Shown here: piece by piece, positions 8,682 to 15,884 of the stretch | Layout: the number at the start of each line of letters is the position of its first letter | Numbering within the stretch: position 1 is the stretch's first letter | The notes under the pieces: model-generated | The model's input: the letters and a program-made list of their open reading frames with translations, nothing else | Databases searched by the model: none | What the model was told of the DNA's origin: nothing | Translations under genes and position numbers: made by a program | Source: DASXHD01 sp038239005 | Lineage (GTDB): Bacteria; Myxococcota_A; Polyangia; Polyangiales; Polyangiaceae | DNA: 64,000 nucleotides | Reading direction: 5' to 3' | Assembly (NCBI GenBank): GCA_038239005.1 | Contig: JBBSFE010000007.1 | Location: 44,422 to 108,421 of the forward strand

Positions 8682-10009
8682 CACGAGAGGGACTCGGTGC
8701 CGAACGTCGTGGCGACGTCGATTGGGAAATCGCGTTTGGAGATGCGAAACTTCCCGCTTGGTTCCGCGGCAATCGCCGTCACGAGGCGCACGCCGATGTT
8801 CATGCCGAGCAGAAGCGGCGCGAGCGCAGCCTTCACGTCGGCTGCGAGCGAGTCGGGTGCGTCGATGCGCGCGATCACGTCGATGTCGGCGGCGTCCGGC
8901 GTGCGCTGACGCAATTGATAGTGCTCGATGCCTTCGAGCGGCTCGAGTGCGCGATCCATTGCGCCCGTCGTGACGAGCGCGCTATCGGGTCGCACGACCG
9001 CATCTTGCAAACGCCCTTCGACCGACGCGAGGGGCGCAACAGGCGTGAACTTGCGCGGACCCGAGCGATCGACCTGCACGAGATCGCCAACGACGAAACG
9101 AAGGAGCGGCTGCGCGATCCGGTCGAGCGTCGTGACGACGACGAGCGCGACGTCTTTCGCACCGGGCGTCGGCACGCGCGCGGGCAAAAGCTCGACGTGC
9201 GTCGTGATGGGCGAGTGATGAAGCCGGCCGTCGTCGCCTTCCATGTAAAGTACACCGACCTCGCTGGCGCCATAGAGCTGGAGGAGTGGCCCGTCGTAGG
9301 CGCGGCGAATCGAACGCAAGTGCGCGCGCGTCGTGAACGCGTAGGTGAGCTGCACGAACGCCGATACCGGAATGCGCCGCCCCGCCGCCGACGCATAAAT
9401 CGCGAGCGCTGCGAGATACGCAGGATCCGCCTCGAGGCCGGCAACGCGGTGGCGCTCGAGCTCGTCGAGCATGCGGGCCTTGTCCTCGCTTTGCCAGAAC
9501 GTGGGGTCTTGTTTCATGTTGAGGAACAAGTGGTGCTCGTCGAGCCGCTCCTCGAAGGTGAGGTCCATCACGTGGCACGTTGCGGGGCCGCACACGGGCG
9601 TTGTGAGAATCGCCTCACGGTAATCGGCGTCCATGGCGCGTGCGATGATCGGATTGGTGCGCATGGCGCGCTCTTCCTGGCGCATCCACCAGCCGCGGTC
9701 CCAAAGGACGTTGAGTCGCTCTTCGGTCGACCCGCTCGTTTCGACGATCTCGAGCTCGCCCGACGCCAAATCGGCCTTCACGTCGCGGCCCGCGGGCACC
9801 CAGTTTTTGGGCAGCGCCTTGCGGACGTCCTTCTTGAAGAGGAGCGGCAGCTTCGCGAGCATCTCGGCGAGTGGCGCGTCTTGCGCGATGGTGTCGCGAT
9901 GCTTGGCGTAAAACGGAATCGTGTGGACGGCGCGCGCGATGGCGTCGGCGGCGTTGTGGTCGTGATCGGCCGGCGTGGGTTTGGCACGACCAAGTTGGAT
10001 GAATTCCAT
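8681..10009 (-). CDS. PaaK/CapK-like AMP-forming ligase
   Basis: A 442-aa member of the phenylacetate-CoA ligase/CapK family of adenylate-forming enzymes. The phosphate-binding loop is ETSGSTEERL, the central ATP motif is YGASEVGVLY, and the hinge region is FVVGDLVQVDR. The C-terminal subdomain ends with SGKFRISKRD, which carries the usual late lysine. Such enzymes activate a carboxylate with ATP and usually pass it to CoA or a carrier protein. It is the first gene of an overlapping trio with a cysteine desulfurase and a methyltransferase. The substrate cannot be inferred; the neighbours do not include phenylacetate degradation genes. Confidence 0.85.
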   Translation of the reverse strand: MEFIQLGRAKPTPADHDHNAADAIARAVHTIPFYAKHRDTIAQDAPLAEMLAKLPLLFKKDVRKALPKNWVPAGRDVKADLASGELEIVETSGSTEERLNVLWDRGWWMRQEERAMRTNPIIARAMDADYREAILTTPVCGPATCHVMDLTFEERLDEHHLFLNMKQDPTFWQSEDKARMLDELERHRVAGLEADPAYLAALAIYASAAGRRIPVSAFVQLTYAFTTRAHLRSIRRAYDGPLLQLYGASEVGVLYMEGDDGRLHHSPITTHVELLPARVPTPGAKDVALVVVTTLDRIAQPLLRFVVGDLVQVDRSGPRKFTPVAPLASVEGRLQDAVVRPDSALVTTGAMDRALEPLEGIEHYQLRQRTPDAADIDVIARIDAPDSLAADVKAALAPLLLGMNIGVRLVTAIAAEPSGKFRISKRDFPIDVATTFGTESLS

Positions 10010-10084
10010 GGGCGCTCACGAAACTTACCTCAAATCCCCTTTCTTGACCGCAGCGGCCCGAGGCGTGTAGGAGAGTTCGCATTC

Positions 10085-10333
10085 ATGCAGCGTCTCTCCC
10101 TTCTCCAAGCCAAACAGGACGGTCTCATGCGTGGGCGTTGGGTCGCCCTCGACGAGTGTCGCTACGACACCCGCACCGCCCAGGTCATCGAAGGAAGCAT
10201 CGTCGACTCGGACGAAGATCTCGTCGAGCTCTGCACGCGCATGCGCCGCGCCGACTTGCAGCACTGCGCGATCGTCTTCTGCAGCACCGACGACGACACG
10301 ACGCCGCCCCCCTCCTCACGCCTCCGCCACTAA
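10085..10333 (+). CDS. Small conserved-looking protein of unknown function
   Basis: An 82-aa frame starting ATG 10085 and ending 10333, divergent from the PaaK-like gene (75 bp between starts). The core (GRWVALDECRYD, then AQVIEGSIVDSDEDLVELC) has the balanced composition and strand/helix rhythm of a real small domain. The last ~15 residues are Thr/Pro/Ser-rich and look unstructured. I do not recognise a family. An antisense frame covers the same DNA but has a less protein-like composition. Moderate confidence that it is expressed. Confidence 0.55.
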   Translation: MQRLSLLQAKQDGLMRGRWVALDECRYDTRTAQVIEGSIVDSDEDLVELCTRMRRADLQHCAIVFCSTDDDTTPPPSSRLRH

Positions 10334-10387
10334 ACCTGGCCCAGGCCACCCCCCGCCGGCCCAGACCACCCTCCGTTTCGAGCCTCG

Positions 10388-10403
10388 CGTTCGGATCCGA
10401 ACG
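10388..10403. promoter_or_regulatory. Perfect 16-bp palindrome, candidate operator of the MarR-type gene
   Basis: CGTTCGGATCCGAACG reads identically on both strands. It lies about 70 bp upstream of the GTG start of the MarR-type regulator, in a 138-bp gap with no other feature. MarR dimers bind palindromes of about this length, often in their own promoter. Autoregulation is inference; the palindrome itself is seen. Confidence 0.5.
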
Positions 10404-10472
10404 GGAAGCCCTCAAAAAGCTCGGTGCGGGGATTGGCATGGGGGGTGCTTCGGCGGGTGGTGGAGGTGTGTT

Positions 10473-11039
10473 GTGGACGCTGTGTTTTTTTCGGCCAAGC
10501 GGGTTCATTTGACGTTGTCGCGGGCGGGGCGGCGGTTTTTGAAGCCGTTTGGGCTGACGCCGGCTCGGTTCGAGATGCTCTACGTAATCGAGCACCTGGG
10601 CATCAACATGCAGAATGAACTGTGTGCGGCGCTTGGATTGGCGCGTGCGACGGTGTCCGAGATGCTGCATGTGCTGGAGGAGCTTGGTCTCCTCGAGCGA
10701 TGGCGAGCTAGACGGACGAAGTGCATGATGCTCACAACACGTGGGGAGCGCGCGTTCGATGCGGCCTACGCCGGCTGTATTGGCAACGGCAACGTGACCG
10801 TAGCCGTGGATGCAGCGATCACACGCGGCGACGCCGCGGTGGATCCCGATGTGAAACGCGACGAGCTCTTCAAGGCGGAGAAGGCGCTGCGGTGGTTCTT
10901 CGGTGACGCGTCCACGAGGTACGATCTCTACGCCTTCGACTGGTACGAAAACCTCGGGTGCTTCGCCTGGCCCGACCACGATCGCGATTGGCCAGAGCGT
11001 GACTTGCCCTGGGCCGACGAGCTCACGGTTGCTTCTTGA
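10473..11039 (+). CDS. MarR-like winged-helix transcriptional regulator
   Basis: A 188-aa predicted DNA-binding protein. The winged helix covers roughly residues 25-95: TPARFEMLYVIEHLG, then ELCAALGLARATVSEML (recognition helix) and LTTRGERAF (wing). The C-terminal ~80 residues are unusual for MarR: acidic, Trp/Tyr-rich (DWYENLGCFAW, DRDWPERDLPW). They may bind a ligand or partner. I chose GTG 10473 because GGTGGAGG lies about 7 nt upstream and the conserved fold starts just after it. The 3' end overlaps the convergent gene by 17 bp. Likely target: the palindrome upstream and nearby genes (inference). Confidence 0.75.
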   Translation: MDAVFFSAKRVHLTLSRAGRRFLKPFGLTPARFEMLYVIEHLGINMQNELCAALGLARATVSEMLHVLEELGLLERWRARRTKCMMLTTRGERAFDAAYAGCIGNGNVTVAVDAAITRGDAAVDPDVKRDELFKAEKALRWFFGDASTRYDLYAFDWYENLGCFAWPDHDRDWPERDLPWADELTVAS

Positions 11040-11892
11040 CGACCGGTTTGAGGATCGTCTTCCCCTCTTTGACGGTGACCTCGAAATCGACCGGTTTTCC
11101 GTGCTTGTCGCGTAGCTTCGCGCTCGACTCGCGGAGACTCTTTGCCATCGCGTCGTAGGTGATGGCTGCGGTCGACTCGTTTTGGCTGCGGCGTGTTTGG
11201 ACGTATTGCGAATAGAGCGCGCGCAAACGGTCGTCGCTTAGATCTCCCGGCGCCGTTGGTTTTTTCGGGAGAGGTGGCGGTGGCGGCGCCGGTGCGGGCT
11301 TGGCCGCGGCCGGGAGTGGAGGTGGCGGACGTGCTGGTGGCGCGGGCGCGGGCGCGGGCGCGGCGACCGGCGCGGGCTTGGGTTCGACTTTGCGCCAAAC
11401 CGGGCGCACGGCGCCTGGCGGCTTCGGCGCAGCGGGCGCGGAAGCGGCGGGAGCGGCGGGAGCGGGAGCGTTGATGATGGGGTCGAGCTCGGCGAAGTCG
11501 TCCGTCGGTTCAGGCTCGGGCTCGAACACCACTTCGATGGACGCAGGCGGCGCGGAAATCGGTGGCGGCGGTTCCGAAGGCGCGGCGTCGAATTTTTTGT
11601 GCGCGCGAAGAAGGTGACGCTTGTACGTGCCCTCTTCGATTTGCCGGCATATGCGCTGCCAGTGCGTTTGGTACGTGTTGTACCGCTGGAGGATCATCTG
11701 GAAACGAAACCGCACCGCCGTGTTGCGGATCTGTTCTTTGCGCATCACTTGGATGCGGCGCTCGACGTCCTTGTGTGGAACCGCGGGCGCCATGCGCTCG
11801 ATGCCCATGAAGTATTGCTCGTAGAGCGAACGCAATCGATCGACGCGCGTCTCGAGCTCACCCACGAGCGTTTCGATCTCGTGCGAATCCAC
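11023..11892 (-). CDS. Coiled-coil/proline-rich protein with a myxobacterial-type C-terminal domain
   Basis: A 289-aa soluble protein in three parts. Residues 1-100 are charged and helical (VGELETRVDRLRSLYEQYF...), likely coiled coil. Residues ~105-215 are a Pro/Ala/Lys-rich linker with PPPPPLPKKP-type runs. The last ~70 residues (SDDRLRALYSQYVQTRR, ITYDAMAKSL, KHGKPVDFEV) resemble, from memory, the C-terminal domain named after MXAN_5187 in Myxococcus; a domain search is needed to confirm. The function of that domain is not known to me. The gene converges on the MarR-type gene with a 17-bp overlap. Confidence 0.75.
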   Translation of the reverse strand: MDSHEIETLVGELETRVDRLRSLYEQYFMGIERMAPAVPHKDVERRIQVMRKEQIRNTAVRFRFQMILQRYNTYQTHWQRICRQIEEGTYKRHLLRAHKKFDAAPSEPPPPISAPPASIEVVFEPEPEPTDDFAELDPIINAPAPAAPAASAPAAPKPPGAVRPVWRKVEPKPAPVAAPAPAPAPPARPPPPLPAAAKPAPAPPPPPLPKKPTAPGDLSDDRLRALYSQYVQTRRSQNESTAAITYDAMAKSLRESSAKLRDKHGKPVDFEVTVKEGKTILKPVVKKQP

Positions 11893-11930
11893 GCGGGTAT
11901 CTTACCTGCTTCGGCGTCGCGCCGATGGCG

Positions 11931-12839
11931 TCACGGAAGCGGCGTGACCTTCACGTTGTCGAAGCAAACCTTCACGTCCCAATCGTTGAAGCCGAAATGG
12001 TCGTGGCCGATGCCCGCAAGCGGCGCGGGGTCTTCGTAGCTCAAGTAGTCGAGACCGTTGACCGCCCATCGCACGGTCTTGCCGTCCGCGCGCTCGACCT
12101 TGAAGTGGTACGACTGGCCGACGACGACCGGTTTTTCTTTGGGATCGTCCGATTGCGGGTCGACGGAGATTTGTTTGCGGTCGTTGCCGTGCTCGTTGAT
12201 GCGCGCGAGCACGTGGAATTTGTTTTTCCAGCCGCCGAGGATCGCGAGATAGCTCGTGGCATTCGTGTACGACATCGCGGTGGCGTGGGATTGCCCGTCG
12301 CCCCAGATTTCGGCTTTGAGGTCGCCTTCGGGTGAATCGGCAATCGCGTCGAACTCGATGCGGGCGTTGACCGGCAAGACGCGCGTGAGCCAAACGCCGT
12401 GATTTTGTGCGTGTGCACCACAGAGGCGCCCGTTTTCGATGCGCCACGCAGCCGTTTGAGCCTGGTGCCAGTTGGGCCCTAGATCATCGGGAATGGGCAT
12501 GTTCGGCGGCAAAATCGACAGGGCGGGCGTGGCCGAAGCAAAGACCCCGGGCGCCGACCCGGCGGGCGTCGCTGACGCTCCGGCAGACGCTCCCGCCGAC
12601 GCCGAAGCCAACGGCATGAGCGGCGGCACGGGCTTCGAGCTGCGCTCGAAGTTGTCCTCGAACGGCGCGTTCATGATGTTCATCGAAGGCCGAAACGTAG
12701 GCGCTGCAACGGCGTTGGCCGAAGCCCCGGCCTCGCTCGGCGTGCTGTTCCCCTCCGGAACACAGGCCCCGGCCGCCACGACCAGTGAAAGTGCGAAGCG
12801 CCTCACGAGGCCCGGTCTAGCACGAGTCTTGGTCGACAT
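11931..12839 (-). CDS. Secreted lipoprotein with a concanavalin-like C-terminal domain
   Basis: A 302-aa lipoprotein. The signal sequence is MSTKTRARPGLVRRF, then a hydrophobic stretch ending VVAAGAC. An Ala/Ser/Gly-rich linker (ASASAGASAGASAT) spans roughly residues 80-110. The C-terminal ~170 residues (NGRLCGAHAQNHGVWLTR, FDAIADSPEGDLKAEI, VERADGKTVRWAVNG) have the look of the beta-sandwich lectin-like fold of DUF1080-type glucan-binding proteins. It may bind a sugar polymer. I use ATG 12839; upstream in-frame residues run into lgt on the other strand. Divergent from lgt with 38 bp between starts. Confidence 0.75.
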   Translation of the reverse strand: MSTKTRARPGLVRRFALSLVVAAGACVPEGNSTPSEAGASANAVAAPTFRPSMNIMNAPFEDNFERSSKPVPPLMPLASASAGASAGASATPAGSAPGVFASATPALSILPPNMPIPDDLGPNWHQAQTAAWRIENGRLCGAHAQNHGVWLTRVLPVNARIEFDAIADSPEGDLKAEIWGDGQSHATAMSYTNATSYLAILGGWKNKFHVLARINEHGNDRKQISVDPQSDDPKEKPVVVGQSYHFKVERADGKTVRWAVNGLDYLSYEDPAPLAGIGHDHFGFNDWDVKVCFDNVKVTPLP

Positions 12840-12877
12840 TCGCGGCGTTTTGCGGGTAAACCCTTGGGCGCACCGCG

Positions 12878-14302
12878 ATGCATCCCATTCTTTTTCGGAT
12901 ACCGCTTCCCAATCGCCCGCTGAAACTCTGGTGGGCGCTCGTCGTGCTCGCCGTTCTCGCCGCACTTTATGGTGCGTGGGCGCTGCGCAAACGCCAGCGT
13001 GACGACGCGCTCTCCGGTCTCGTCGTCGCGGCGCTCGCGTGCGCCGGCGCGTACTACTGGCGCGCGACCGAATACAAACTCGATGGGCTGCCGATTTATT
13101 CGTACGGCGTTCTCCTCGGGTCGTCGCTGATCGTCGGTTGGTTTTTGACGCTCGGCCTCGCAGAGAAAGATGGGCTCCCGCGCGAAACGATGGCGAACTG
13201 CTACGTCATCACCGCGATCGCCGCGCTCGTGGGCTCGCGACTCCTCTACATCGCGACGAACCCCGCGCAGTTCGACACCACCGCCGATTGGCTCGCACTT
13301 CGTCGCGGCGGCCTCGTTGCGTATGGCGGTTTCCTCGGCGGCTTTCTCGGAAGTTGGCTTTACCTTTCGCGCCAACATCTGAAATTGCTTCCGTGGGCCG
13401 ATATCGCCGTGCCGTCGCTCGCTGCGGGTCTGATGATCACGCGCATCGGTTGCTACCTCTATGGTTGCGACTTCGGCACGCGCCTCTCGCCGACCGCACC
13501 CGCCTTCCTGCAAAAGCTCGGCAGCTTCCCGCACCTCACCGACGGCACGCTCGGCTACGACGACAAAGGCAACGCGCTCGTCGGCAGCATTCCGTATGCG
13601 CACCATCTCAAGAAGTGCCAAGACCTCGTCTACAAAGCTGCAGACTGCATCCATCTCAAGGACCACTCCTTCCCGGTCCACCCGACGCAGATTTACGAGG
13701 CGCTCATCGGCCTCGGGCTTTTGGCGCTGTTGCTTTGGCATCGGAAGCATCAGAAATTCCGCGGGCAGATTTTCTTCACGTTCGTCTTCGCGTACGGCTT
13801 CTTGCGATTCTTGCTCGAGCTCTGGCGTGACGACGACGAACGCGGAAACGTTCCGCCACAGCTCGACCGCTACGTGCTCGTCTCCGGTGGGCTCTTGCTG
13901 TTCGCGCTCGCGTTCATCTTCGGGATCTCGCTCGGCATCCAGAACAAGAACGTGCGAACGGTGGCGCGCGTACTGTCGGTCGTGCCCGCCATCGTTGCTT
14001 TCGCGGTGCTGAGGCCTGGGCAGTTCGAGTCGGATCCGTACAATCTCTCGAGCAGCCAGTTCATCGGCCTCTTGAGCGCCGTGCTCGTTGCGTACTTCTA
14101 CGCGAAGCTTTGGGAGGGCGCGCGCAAGAACCCCGAGCAGGCGATGAGCCTCGGCCTCGCGCTCGACAAAGAGCTGAAGAAGAAGAAAAAGGCGAAGAAG
14201 ACGCCCGAGCCCGAGGAAGAGCCCGAGCCCGCAGAAGAAGAAGACGAAGACGAAGAGGAAGAGGACGAGGGCGGTAAAGAGCCGAAACCCGAGCCTGCGT
14301 GA
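12878..14302 (+). CDS. lgt: Prolipoprotein diacylglyceryl transferase with long charged tail
   Basis: Inner-membrane enzyme that transfers diacylglycerol from phosphatidylglycerol to the lipobox cysteine of prolipoproteins. Core signatures: RRGGLVAYGGFLGG, RIGCYLYGCDFG (with the conserved Arg), HPTQIYEA, and FLRFLLELWR near the end of the catalytic core. The active-site region has AYGG where E. coli has FHGG. At 474 aa it is far longer than the usual ~260-300: there is an insertion around residues 205-265 with two Cys, extra C-terminal membrane helices, and a final Lys-rich then Glu/Asp-rich tail of about 45 residues. The abundance of lipoproteins in the window fits its role. Confidence 0.9.
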   Translation: MHPILFRIPLPNRPLKLWWALVVLAVLAALYGAWALRKRQRDDALSGLVVAALACAGAYYWRATEYKLDGLPIYSYGVLLGSSLIVGWFLTLGLAEKDGLPRETMANCYVITAIAALVGSRLLYIATNPAQFDTTADWLALRRGGLVAYGGFLGGFLGSWLYLSRQHLKLLPWADIAVPSLAAGLMITRIGCYLYGCDFGTRLSPTAPAFLQKLGSFPHLTDGTLGYDDKGNALVGSIPYAHHLKKCQDLVYKAADCIHLKDHSFPVHPTQIYEALIGLGLLALLLWHRKHQKFRGQIFFTFVFAYGFLRFLLELWRDDDERGNVPPQLDRYVLVSGGLLLFALAFIFGISLGIQNKNVRTVARVLSVVPAIVAFAVLRPGQFESDPYNLSSSQFIGLLSAVLVAYFYAKLWEGARKNPEQAMSLGLALDKELKKKKKAKKTPEPEEEPEPAEEEDEDEEEEDEGGKEPKPEPA

Positions 14303-14350
14303 ACGTGTGCTATACCGCTGAGTGTTCGTAGCGGCCGACGTTCGAACAGC

Positions 14351-15436
14351 ATGAATAGATTCCTCTCGCTCTCCGCGAGGCTCTCCGCGGTCGCGTTCAC
14401 GTTCGTCACGCTCGTTTCTGCGAGCGCGCTCGCTGAGAAGGTCGCGGTGCTTCCGTTTTTGGGAAACGCCACGAAGGAGCAACTCGAGGCTTCGCGCGTC
14501 GCAACGACCGGCGCGGCGATGTCGCGCGCGTTCACGCTCGCGACCGATTCGGAGCTCGTCACCGCGCAAGTCGCGGTCGCCGATGGCGTCGCTGACACGA
14601 AGACCGAATATCAAGCCGCGGGTCGCGCATCGAGCTCGCAGTGGGTCATCGTCGGTCACGTCACGCCGCTGCCTGCGAGCCCGATTCCGAATTCTTACAA
14701 GCTCGAAGTCGAAGCCTGTCAGGTCGAGAGCGGCCGCGTCGAGTCGCTCGCGCGCAACATCGATCCGACGAAAGCGAACGCGCAAATCGCGGACGTGCTC
14801 GCGCTTCTTCTCCGACCCGAGGGCCTCGCGAACGCCGACATCCCGTGGGAAAACGAAATCGTCAAACCGCCTCCGCCCCCGCCCCCGCCCCCGCCTCCGC
14901 CTCCGCCCCCGCCTCCGCCTCCGCCGCCACCTCCGCCTCCGCCGCCCGATCACGGCTACGCGATTCACGCGCCCTTCGCGCTCGGCCTCGGCGTCGGGGT
15001 CAACGGCGCGCTCGCGCATCCATCGCCGGCAAACGGTCTTTCGACGTTCGCGTTCCTCGCGACGATCACGGGCGAGTACGCGCCGCTCGCGTCGGACACG
15101 TTCCCGTCCATCGTTCGCGGCGTCGCACTCCGCGCGGATTTCGGCGGCGCACTCTACGGCCCGAGCGCGATCGCGCTCGACATCGGTGGTCGCTGGGCGA
15201 TCCCGATTTTTCCGAAGCTCCGAATCTTCATCGGCCCCGAGGTGACCATCGGCGGCTTCTTCGTCACGAGCGGCGATCGCGAATCGCGCTTCTTGCTGCG
15301 CACCGACGCATTCGCCTCCATCGGTTTCGGCGAGCACGTCCAGCTCGAAGCCGCCCTCGACGTACAAAGCGCCTTCGGCGGCACTGGCCCCATCGTGACG
15401 GCGGGGCCCATGGTGCGCTTCATGTATCGCTTCTAA
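14351..15436 (+). CDS. Envelope protein with poly-proline hinge and C-terminal beta-barrel-like domain
   Basis: A 361-aa exported protein. A cleavable signal peptide ends near ASALAEK. Residues ~30-165 resemble the alpha/beta fold of TolB/CsgG-type periplasmic domains (VAVLPFLGN, SSQWVIVGHV). A run of 27 prolines (14867-14947) links this to ~155 residues with alternating hydrophobic/polar strands and a terminal MVRFMYRF, consistent with an outer-membrane barrel ending in Phe. It may bridge peptidoglycan or periplasm to the outer membrane; that is inference. It lies between lgt and tsaE on the same strand. Confidence 0.7.
   Translation: MNRFLSLSARLSAVAFTFVTLVSASALAEKVAVLPFLGNATKEQLEASRVATTGAAMSRAFTLATDSELVTAQVAVADGVADTKTEYQAAGRASSSQWVIVGHVTPLPASPIPNSYKLEVEACQVESGRVESLARNIDPTKANAQIADVLALLLRPEGLANADIPWENEIVKPPPPPPPPPPPPPPPPPPPPPPPPPPPDHGYAIHAPFALGLGVGVNGALAHPSPANGLSTFAFLATITGEYAPLASDTFPSIVRGVALRADFGGALYGPSAIALDIGGRWAIPIFPKLRIFIGPEVTIGGFFVTSGDRESRFLLRTDAFASIGFGEHVQLEAALDVQSAFGGTGPIVTAGPMVRFMYRF
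14867..14947 (+). repeat. Degenerate proline-codon repeat (27 CCN codons)
   Basis: Eighty-one bases encode 27 consecutive prolines using only CCG, CCC, CCT and CCA, arranged as imperfect 6-nt units (CCGCCT, CCGCCC). The unit length preserves the reading frame, so slippage would change hinge length rather than switch the gene off. Confidence 0.9.
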
Positions 15437-15446
15437 AGTACTCGCG

Positions 15447-15884
15447 ATGCCGGTGACGCTGAAGACGCGGCGCGACACGCAACGGCTCGGGAAGGCGATT
15501 GGCGAGAAGCTGCGCGCGGGGGATCTCGTCGTCCTTTCGGGGGAGCTCGGTGCGGGGAAAACATTTTTGGCGCGCGCGATTGCGCGTGAGCTCGGGGTGC
15601 CCGAAGCGATTGCGGTGACGAGCCCGACGTTCAACCTCGTGCAGGAATACGAGACGGATCGCGGCACGCTGCTGCATGTCGATTTGCATCGGCTCCTCGG
15701 CCCGAAGCTGCGAGCCGAAATCGAAAAGCTCGGCTTGCGCGAACGGCGCAGCGAGGGTTGCATCCTGATCGTGGAATGGGGAAAAGACGCCGCGGCGTGG
15801 CTCGGGCCCGAGCCGGAGCTCGTCGTCGACCTCGTGATCAAGAAGGCGACGCGCGAGGCGACGATGACTGGCGCGCGTCGATGA
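15447..15884 (+). CDS. tsaE: tRNA threonylcarbamoyladenosine biosynthesis ATPase TsaE
   Basis: A 145-aa P-loop protein needed with TsaB, TsaC and TsaD to make t6A37 in ANN-decoding tRNAs. Walker A is GELGAGKT (about residues 32-39); TSPTF, HVDLHRL and IVEWGKD follow in the order seen in the family. Length is typical. The stop overlaps the start of the downstream PHP-domain gene (ATGA), so the two are probably co-translated. No other t6A gene is in the window. Confidence 0.95.
   Translation: MPVTLKTRRDTQRLGKAIGEKLRAGDLVVLSGELGAGKTFLARAIARELGVPEAIAVTSPTFNLVQEYETDRGTLLHVDLHRLLGPKLRAEIEKLGLRERRSEGCILIVEWGKDAAAWLGPEPELVVDLVIKKATREATMTGARR

Noticed and set aside
8915..8960. Possible second tRNA-like segments from GTTCGA-type boxes scattered in coding DNA
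   Set aside because: No acceptor or anticodon stems form around them; only 44378-44451 folds as a tRNA.
8915..10333. 472-codon plus-strand frame opposite the PaaK-like gene
   Set aside because: Its composition is shadow-like; only its last 82 codons (from 10085) read like a protein and are kept as a separate small gene.
14867..14947. Phase-variable repeat
   Set aside because: Units are multiples of three, so slippage cannot switch the frame; kept only as a hinge repeat.
12803..15841. Very long open frame on the minus strand (about 1000 codons) opposite lgt, the proline-run gene and tsaE
   Set aside because: Arg/Glu/Ala-heavy composition, no domain, and it is the mirror of clear genes on the other strand; a GC-rich antisense artefact.
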